A stretch of 64,000 nt of DNA from assembly GCA_948146395.1 (NCBI GenBank), contig OX411547.1:55915566-55979565 (forward strand), in the 5' to 3' direction. The stretch comes from Fragum whitleyi. Taxonomy: Eukaryota > Mollusca > Bivalvia > Cardiida > Cardiidae. Position numbers and translations under genes: made by a program. This document shows positions 57,701-64,000 of this stretch, piece after piece. Position 1 is the first letter of the stretch. Every line of letters begins with the position of its first letter. The notes under the pieces were generated by a model, which saw only the letters and a program-made list of their open reading frames with translations, made no database searches and had not been told where the DNA came from.

Positions 57701-60700
57701 TCAGGGGTCGTTGGGTCGAATCCCGGCTTACCCAAATTCCACCTCATATGACAAAACTTATTGTGATATGCGTCATTGTTTCTCCCAATAGGCGAATGAT
57801 AATTCACCTTAATTGGGTGTGTAGATGGTAGTTCGGATGAAATGTTGTGATTGTACTGGGTTGAAAAAAAGATAATAGTAAGTAGCACCAGCAGACGCGA
57901 TAAAACGGGTACTGATGCAAGAGGCGTCAAACCCATAACAAACAAAAACTATGCAATGGCGTTTCGTCGTTGTCGTCGGCTGTTTTGATTTGAATTAGCG
58001 TAAAATTAAACTCTACATAAGAGTTAAGTTTTGGTTCGGCTTTGGCTTAAAAACTGAGCGTTTCGTTGTTTTGGTGGACTATCTAACTTGACTCACCTGT
58101 AAACTTGCACACTGCATAAGAGTTTCGTTATGGCCGTCCGCTGAGGACTTCAGATGTCGGATCATACATTGCTGAAAAATATCTTGTATTCATATTTCTT
58201 ATGCCTGAAAAGGGGTACAGTTAGATAATTAAATTGTCAATCATTCGAATCAAAATCATTCTAAATCGCTCACTCAGAGCTCCATTCATTCACTCAAAGC
58301 ACTCACTCAAATCGATCAAAATCGTCCAAAATTTTTTGAAAAAATTTCGAAATCGACCAAAACTTTCAACAATTAATTCAAATCGATCTTATTATTCCAT
58401 GATTTTATTGGCCTGAGTGGATTTTTAAGTGTCTAGTTGGCCCATGAAGACACACAACCACAAAATTACGGTTTTTTTTAATAATAAGGGAGGTGATTGA
58501 GGTAATTAATGTTGCTAATTTTGATCATTTTGAACAAAATTAGTCATATTGGTTTACCTCCCTTTAATTACACTCGTAATTTGCTCCACACGCTCATTCA
58601 ATTTCTTTCTAAAATCATTCAAAAATCATTCATTTTTTTTTCATTTTCACGATGATGTTAACTGTACCAACGAAAAGATTCTAACATTGTTATTATAACT
58701 ATTTTTTCATATCATAGCTATTTACCCGCATACTTGTGCTACTTAAAATCTGTCCCTTAATTGCAATATTATGGAATATATTTTAGAATTATGATGATTG
58801 TTAATATATTTACTAGCGTTAATTTGAACATTTCTTTCTCGTCTCTACTGAGAAATAAATATGATAAACTATCCACAAAAATCATAGAAGATGTCAAAAA
58901 TCGTTTGGAACAAATGTGCGACAAAATGGGTTATATATTCATTGATGACAAACGGAAGTTCAGTATGGATGATGGAAATGTGAATAAATCACTATATCCT
59001 GTTGGGGTGCACCTTAACAACAAAGGTGGGGCTGTACTTTTAAACAATTTAAAAACTTCAGTTCATGAATTTCTTAACATTTCCCAAACAAGTAGGACTT
59101 TTTAAACACCCCAACAATGGAGGAGGCAGAAAAGGTATCAACACAATTAGCCCTACATGGATACTAGTTACAGCTGTCCATGGGTATTAACAACTTGGAG
59201 ATCTCAATACCATTAAATACAATCAGAGATTTCCAACTTCGCTCACCAGATGATAGACAAACTCTAAACATTAACTATGAAAATAATCTACAAAGTTGTC
59301 AACCATCTCTGTCTCATATTAATATAACAACAAACTTTTCAACAGAAAAAAATCAATTCTCAAAATAGACTGAATGCATTCCACCTTAATATTCACTACC
59401 TATGCTCGAAATCTGATGAATTACAAGTTCTTGTGCATGATAATAATGGAATTGATATTATAAGTCTGAGTGAAACCTTTTTGCATAATGAAATTGAAAA
59501 CTCTGAGACACAACTACAAATTAACAATATGTATAGAAGAGACAGAGGCAGTCACGGTGGAGGTGTAGTCACTTATGTTTAAAATAAATTTCAAAGTACT
59601 TAAAGGCAAGATATTGAACATCCTAGTATTGAAGGTATTTGGTTAGAGGTGAGACACTCCAGACAAAAATCCTTTATACTAGGACATATTTACAGGCCTC
59701 CATCAGCAAGAAACAACTGGGTCGTTGAAATTGAAAAAAAAATCTGGAAAGAATTTATCAGAAAATAAGATTAAGTGGTATTAATTTGAGATTTCAATTT
59801 TGATTTTACTAATTCTAAATGTTTAAATTCTGCTTCGAATGATGTAATTCAATCTTTTAAACTTTCTAAACTTGTTGAGTCTCCCATCAGAGTCACAAAT
59901 AGCACAGCAACTATTATTTATCTTGTTTATTCTAATGCACCCACTAATATTTTAAAGACAAAAGTTCCTAAAATTGGGCTAAGTGACGATTATCCTGTCT
60001 GCTTCACCCGAAAACTTAATGCAAATAACTTTCCCAAGACAACTCACAATATAATCTAATATAGAAATCAACTTTACTTAAATTCTATAATTTTTTTGCA
60101 GGGACCTTGATATTCAGCCTTGTTCAATAATTGAAATCTATGAACATATAGATGACTTAATGGAATGTTTTATGTCCTTGTTCTACAATTATTTTAAAAC
60201 AGAAAAGAGTTAAGCATGAAAATTTTACCAGGATGGTACAATGATGGAATCGGAAATGCTTCAAAACAACGCGACCTAGCAAAATCTGTAAATAATATCC
60301 CCTTTTTAAATATTTGAGAAACAAGACAAAGAGCTTAATTTGCCAGGCTAAAAAAAATTCATAATACTGCAATCAATGAAAATAAAAGAAACCCCTAAAG
60401 ATTGTGGAAACACCTCTAAGAATTATCAGGAAAATCAAAACTGTTCAATCAAATTGTATAACTGATTAACTAGGTGTTTCGATTCATGATGCAGAAAATA
60501 AAGCTGAAGTATTCCATGTTTATTTTGCAAATATTTTGGAATCTCCTCAAAATTGCAGCATTCATCAAAATGCTAAATTTTCATCATACAAAGATAAAAA
60601 CACAAGTGAGGTTCATTTACTTGAAGCATTTGCAAGTCCTTTGATGAATGAAGAGTGCGAACTTATACAGCTTCAAAATTAAGATATTACAGTCAACAGG

Positions 60701-63700
60701 AATTGATAGAATAGGTCCAAAGTTTTTAAAGATTAGTGCCAATATCATTTTAAACCCTATTACATACATCTTCAATTAGAGTATCAAAAGCAATCAATTA
60801 TCTTCTCTCTATAAACAAGCAAAAGTAATTCCAATTTCCCTAAAAGGCTCAAAATTAGATGTGAGTAATTACCGTCCAATTTCAATTTTGCCAGTGTTAT
60901 CAAAAAATCTCGAACGTCATGTGAGTGATCTTTTGAAAGCATTTTCGGAATAAAATACTCTTATTCATAAAAATCAGTCCGGATTTAGAACAAACCATTT
61001 TTGTGAGACAGCACTTACAGTCATTATTGACTCATGGATTGAAACCATCAATAATAAAAAGGTTGTAGGTACTGTCATTATCGACCTAACAAAAGCGTTC
61101 GACTTAATTAATCATTCTCTTCTTTTAAGGAAAATGTCTGAATTTTAAATAGAAAATCAAACTTTGACATAGTTTAGTTCTCTCAAATCGAACACAGAAG
61201 GTTTCTGTTGGAGGAAAACTGTCTTCTTCTCAAGATATTGTAGGCGGAGTTCCCCAAGGTTTTGTGCTAGGTCCTATTCTTTTTCTGATGCATATAAATA
61301 TCCTGCCCTTACATCTTGAAAGTTGTTTAACAGATTTTTTGCACTTGACACAATAGTAAGTGTGACAGGAAAGTCAGCTCTTGAAGTTTGCAAATCTTTT
61401 CAAAACTGTCTCAATAATATAGATGAATGATGTAATAAAAATGCAATATTGCCTAATCCCTAATAAGACAAAGGCCATGATAATCTCACCATCAAAAAAT
61501 GTTTTCAATATTGATAATTTGCCATTATATCTTCATAACCAGCAGATATAATTCTCGGTGTTCAGGTTGACCATAATATTTCATGGAGAACCCAAGAAGA
61601 CAATAAGATTCATACTAAGAATGTGAAAGTATCCGAATCTTCATGGTGAATGTTTTTAACTCATACATCCTACCACATATTGAAAACTGTTGTGTTATCT
61701 GGGGTAGCTGCAATTTAAAGCTCTTAGGTAAATTGCATTTATTTCAGAAGAGAGCTACAAGAATAATTCTTGAAAAAAAACTTTGGTACACCTAGTGAAG
61801 AATTATTAAGGGAGCTCAACTGGCTAACAATCCATGATCATATTATATTTTAAAAGTCCCTTTTAATGTATAAATCATCCAAAGGTTTGAAATCACAGCT
61901 TTATTCTTACTATTATTATCATTTGTATACACCTTTACATGACCTTTACATGACCATGTATACAAAGAGGAATGCAGGATTGGAGTGAGTGTTTATACAG
62001 TATTAAGACACCAAATATAAATATGGTATTATTGGCATTAAAACCACTGGATTATAACAGAAATAAGAAAATTCACCTGTATATTGTCTTTCCGGTACTA
62101 CGAACCTTGTTGCTTCAGCTGAATTGAGCTGTATTTAAATGGGTTTTTGGAGATATATGGGCCATGCGTATGGTTTTTGAAGATCTATTTCTGTGGTAAC
62201 TGGTTCTTTTTATTGTGATCTTTAGTTTATGATTTCTTAAATATTTCTTGTAAGATTTTAGGAGAAAAAAAAAACAAATTAGTAAATACAAATCTTACTG
62301 CAGCCTCTATCAATTATGACTGGTACAAATGGCGATTGATAATGATTTTTTATGGAAAACATTAAGGAAAACCAAAACCAGCATCATACAGAATAGAATT
62401 GATAATCAAAAGTTTTCGCTTGATTACATTGAATTACAGAAACGTGTGTCAACCTGTTTATATATTAAGCCATTTGAATTATATTTTGTTGTTTTGATTT
62501 GTAATTCTTAATTGTTCGTTTTATATACATGTATGAACTCTGTAAATATTTGTTGAGGCCCACGGGGAAGACTGGGTGAATAAGACAGCTGTGCTGCCTC
62601 TTAAAGACTTTATTATTATTATGATTAATTTTTACATGCAAGGATTAATGATGATTATTGAATATTTTCACTAACATAATTCTATGTGCAGATAATAATG
62701 ATAATAGTAAAAAGCACCTCACTTAATAATTCTACGTGCAGAGAATAATATCGATTGTTTAAAATTTCACTAACATAATTCTACGTGCAGTGAAAATCAC
62801 GGATTCAATCTTTATTACATTTCATGGGAGCTGGGAATAGTTCTACCCCTTTCTTATTAATTTCATTTTTGAGAATGACTATGAGATGTATTTCAACGAA
62901 TTTACACATCCGTTTGAAATAGTTTTTTCGAATTTGTGTATTCAAAGAGGTCGAAATGCAAAAGCCGAAATTATCCAATGGTAAGAGCAGTTTTATACGA
63001 CTGTATTCAATTTCCACTTCCCAAACTGTTTTTGAGAAACAAAACTTCCATATATAGTTGGGATCGAAAACATATGGATTCTTCCTTTTTTTGTTTTGTT
63101 GTTTTGTTTGTTTGTTTTGTTTTTGCTTTTTTGATTTATTCTTTCTTTTTCGTATTACCGAAAAGTGAATATTTAAAGGGACTGAAGCGCAATAATGTTC
63201 ATTTTTACATGTTAACAGAATTTTGATAGTTCATTCCATTATTAAATGTCAATTTCAACCGACCTGCATGTTAACCTAATTTTTGGGGACGCCATAACCA
63301 GGTATAAGAAAAGTTAAAATGCTATAAATGTTCAATTTGAAAAAAAGAACACGTTCATTAAGATGCGGAAAACTGATCCTTGCCTTACATAATTATAGAG
63401 AATAAATGAAGAAGTTGATCTTATTCCATAGTTTAAATTTTGTGTCGTTTTAAATTTACCAAGCAACGTCGGTATAAACAAAAGTGGCAGTGCAATGCAT
63501 ATCGCATTTTTCTTCGGCGTATTCTTAGGTTTAGATCCATTATAGAATTTCTATGAATAATTTCACAATCTCTGTTTAATCTTTGTTTAAATTAATCACC
63601 TACTCGTTCTTTTTATGCGTGCACAGAGGTACAATCATGCGACATAATAAAAATACTAGTTGACAAATTAGTTTACCTCACCGGTTTGGCACTGTTTGGT

Positions 63701-63759
63701 TACGGTACATGGTTTGCTGACATCTGACCCCGTCAAGACACAGTCGTAGCACATCAACG
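54180..63759 (-). CDS. Gene D: Ly6/uPAR domain + Thr-rich linker + von Willebrand A domain (5' partial)
   Basis: Visible exons on the minus strand: 63759-63677, 58171-58097, 56896-56692, 54775-54180; the signal-peptide exon lies beyond the window. The first three exons join in phase 0 into a Ly6/uPAR three-finger domain with all ten cysteines: LMCYDC at the start, two QC pairs in the middle, and CCSEDLCN at the end, the family signature. Exon 3 continues with about 40 residues that are mostly Thr with Ser and Pro, a likely O-glycosylated stalk. It ends in phase 1 (A + GG gives Arg) into a 197-residue vWA exon. There the metal-site start is IEDNSRRSS (DxS kept, third ligand shifted), with TTLSHAI and VVIIFADND further on and cysteines bracketing the domain. 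All phases agree across splices with consensus sites. Probably secreted; ligand unknown. Confidence 0.8.
54803..55238. mobile_element. M1 MITE in gene D intron, complete
   Basis: The ends AGTTACATCGTGAAATTGA and the inverse ACAGTTAACAACATCGTGAA bracket a core of CGGAGGTAATTAATATTGC, TTTTGTTCATCTTGAACAAAA and TTTACCTTCC. It contains GATTGGCCAATGAAGACACAC. It starts 28 bases above the vWA exon acceptor. Confidence 0.75.
55348..55710. mobile_element. M1 MITE in gene D intron, inverted
   Basis: Starts TTAATTACATCGTCAAATTG, ends in the complement near ATGTTCTTAGCTGTA. Orientation is opposite to the copy at 54803; the core has diverged (ACACCGCTTATTTCGTCC). Confidence 0.65.
55804..56232. mobile_element. 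M1 MITE in gene D intron
   Basis: Starts GCAGTTAGTTACATCGTGAA and ends TTGTCAATTTAAGGATGTTC. Core: CGATTATTTCGCCAAATTTG / GACGAAAGTAGG, with flanking ATGAGGTAAA and TTACCTACC. Confidence 0.65.
56434..56676 (+). mobile_element. SINE family S-A in gene D intron
   Basis: GCCGCCGTTATAGCCCATTT (degenerate A box) and GGTCCGGGGTTGGAAAGAGG (eroded B box), then AACTGGAGGCTAGGAAGAG, AGAAATACCAGGAAACCAT and GCGATATAACTGAAAGGTTA. It ends at the border of gene D exon c (56692). Confidence 0.65.
56692..56896 (-). CDS. Gene D exon c (end of Ly6/uPAR domain and threonine-rich linker)
   Basis: It follows a CTAG acceptor and starts VCDMTSGF. CCSEDLCN (cysteines 8-10 and the invariant Asn) is followed by a Thr run coded by ACA/ACT/ACC repeats with PTPTTTP and QKTTTPIP. 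The donor GTAAAG at 56691 leaves one base, phase 1. Confidence 0.8.
56923..57352. mobile_element. M1 MITE in gene D intron
   Basis: Starts ACAGTAACATCGTGAAATTG and ends GTCAATTTCACGATGTTGTT. The core is GGGAGGTAATACATATCGTT, TCTGTTCATCATGAACAAAA and GATTACCTCCC. It begins 27 bases above the exon c acceptor. Confidence 0.75.
57659..57907 (+). mobile_element. tRNA-derived SINE in gene D intron
   Basis: The head AGCCCGCTTAGCTCGATGGG (A box) and TTGGGTCGAATCCCGGCT (B box) is followed by a body with GGGTGTGTAGATGGTAGTTC, GGATGAAATGTTGTGATTG and a 3' part CACCAGCAGACGCGATAAAA. Its body matches the fragment at 34500-34645. Confidence 0.7.
58097..58171 (-). CDS. Gene D exon b (middle Ly6/uPAR segment)
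   Basis: 75 nt, 25 codons in phase 0, bounded by ATTTTTCAG and a perfect GTGAGT donor. It encodes QCMIRHL through MQCASLQ with cysteines 5 and 6. Too short to appear as an ORF; found from splice sites and the Ly6 cysteine spacing. Confidence 0.8.
58219..58668. mobile_element. M1 MITE in gene D intron
   Basis: Starts ACAGTTAGATAATTAAATTG and ends TTTTCACGATGATGTTAACT. Core: GGTAATTAATGTTGCTAATT, TTGATCATTTTGAACAAAAT and TTTACCTCCC, with GATTTTATTGGCCTGAGTGG as in the copy at 54803. Confidence 0.72.
58761..59105 (+). pseudogene. LINE ORF1 remnant: C-terminal part of an SGNH-esterase-like domain
   Basis: About 114 codons. The part KLSTKIIEDVKNRLEQMCDK followed by YIFIDD and VGVHLNNKGGAVLLNNL fits the last block of SGNH/GDSL esterases, where an Asp and a His two or three residues apart (here V-x-x-H; the Asp has changed to Val) belong to the catalytic triad. 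Such esterase-like domains are known in ORF1 of CR1-type LINEs. The N-terminal half is absent or unrecognisable. Confidence 0.55.
59366..61900 (+). pseudogene. LINE ORF2 remnant: APE endonuclease and reverse transcriptase
   Basis: The frame changes repeatedly. Recognisable pieces: IDIISLSETFLHNEIE and HIYRPPSARNN (endonuclease); NYRPISILPVLSK near 60870; IIDLTKAFDLINHSLLL near 61080 (motif A); GGVPQGFVLGPILFLMHIN near 61240 (motif B); the catalytic FADD near 61340 has changed to a form reading ALDTI (motif C lost); FGVQVDHNISWRTQ near 61560; and YILPHIENCCVIWGSCN near 61665. Not functional. Confidence 0.7.
62668..62800 (+). repeat. Three tandem copies of a unit of about 50 bp
   Basis: CACTAACATAATTCTATGTG, CACTTAATAATTCTACGTGC and CACTAACATAATTCTACGTG start at about 62671, 62719 and 62768. 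Each is followed by CAGATAATAAT-like sequence. The unit follows directly after the (ATT)n end of the LINE. Confidence 0.65.
62801..63676. other. Gene D intron sequence, nothing recognised
   Basis: Between the LINE-adjacent repeats and exon a. The small frame at 62936-63226 is T-rich (SFFCFVVLFVCFVF) and not supported. Confidence 0.4.
63677..63759 (-). CDS. Gene D exon a (N-terminal Ly6/uPAR segment)
   Basis: Acceptor GGTTTCAG above 63759; the exon enters in phase 1, completing a codon from an exon outside the window. It encodes LMCYDCVLTG and cysteines 1-4. The donor is taken as GTAAAC at 63676, keeping phase 0 with the next exon; GTGAGG seven bases earlier is an alternative but breaks the frame. 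Confidence 0.78.
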
Positions 63760-64000
63760 CTGAAACCGAATACAAATCAATCTTGGTAAGGCTCTATATT
63801 CACTTCAAAAACTAGTTTCTCCCAAAAGCAGACTCAAGAGAACCTTATCACATTGTCAGAGTTTGTTCATCTTCACGAGTCAAGGGTTATAGAATCGATA
63901 AGATCTTCTCCAATACCCCTTGACTGAATGAATAGGTATTTTCTGTACGATTTATTTTTAGCCGGCCAATCAAAAGGTCAAACGCGATTTCTGTGACTGC

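Larger units (their letters stand above)
58760..62620 (+). mobile_element. Decayed CR1/jockey-like LINE in the first visible intron of gene D
   Basis: In order: an SGNH-esterase-like segment (58761-59105), an endonuclease (about 59370-60050) and a reverse transcriptase (about 60850-61900), with stops and frameshifts throughout. It ends near (ATT)n at 62608-62622. The RT segment GGVPQG(F)VLGPILFL is typical of CR1/jockey-type elements. It is antisense to gene D. Confidence 0.72.

Overview
The window looks like nuclear DNA of a mollusc, most likely a bivalve. It is AT-rich and gene-poor, its genes have GT-AG introns, and it carries several tRNA-headed SINEs, APE-type LINEs and many short inverted-repeat elements. 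There is no prokaryotic operon structure. The taxon is an inference from repeat and gene content.

Host genes. All four recognisable genes lie on the minus strand. Three are paralogues in tandem: lectin A (exons 4737-4416, 1221-1045, 616-375), lectin B (24141-23823, 23298-23119, 22407-22163) and lectin C (42296-41984, 39693-39514, 37831-37593). Each has exactly three exons joined in phase 1 at both junctions. Each encodes a signal peptide, a small PAN/apple-like domain and one C-type lectin domain split across exons 2 and 3, giving secreted proteins of 246, 247 and 243 residues. The sugar-site triplet that is usually EPN or QPD is KPD in A and B and KPG in C. Gene D (63759-54180, 5' exon outside the window) encodes a ten-cysteine Ly6/uPAR domain on three exons, a threonine-rich linker and a C-terminal von Willebrand A domain. 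I do not know this combination from a named family.

Mobile DNA. 27.9-32.6 kb holds a LINE with an intact ORF1 and a broken ORF2. 46.75-48.54 kb holds a second, 5'-truncated LINE with 480 open codons. 58.8-62.6 kb, inside a gene D intron, holds a decayed CR1/jockey-like LINE with an upstream SGNH-esterase-like segment. Around these lie SINEs of several families, a decayed Tc1/mariner element (45260-46084), TTAA-flanked MITEs, and at least a dozen copies of a roughly 430-bp MITE with a hairpin core.

Odd structure. 7.73-14.85 kb is one 7-kb tract of a degenerate unit of about 27 bp (core GCAGCATGAT) that switches strand near 10,680. It contains two inversely oriented copies of another sequence and a block of about 145-bp tandem repeats. 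An 892-bp palindrome (36673-37564) begins 28 bp beyond the lectin C stop codon. A 153-bp foldback unit is tandemly repeated at 1.77-3.43 kb and is split by a 1.2-kb TIR element, so a filled and an empty site lie side by side. The remaining sequence is intergenic or intronic DNA with hairpins, microsatellites and decayed repeats.
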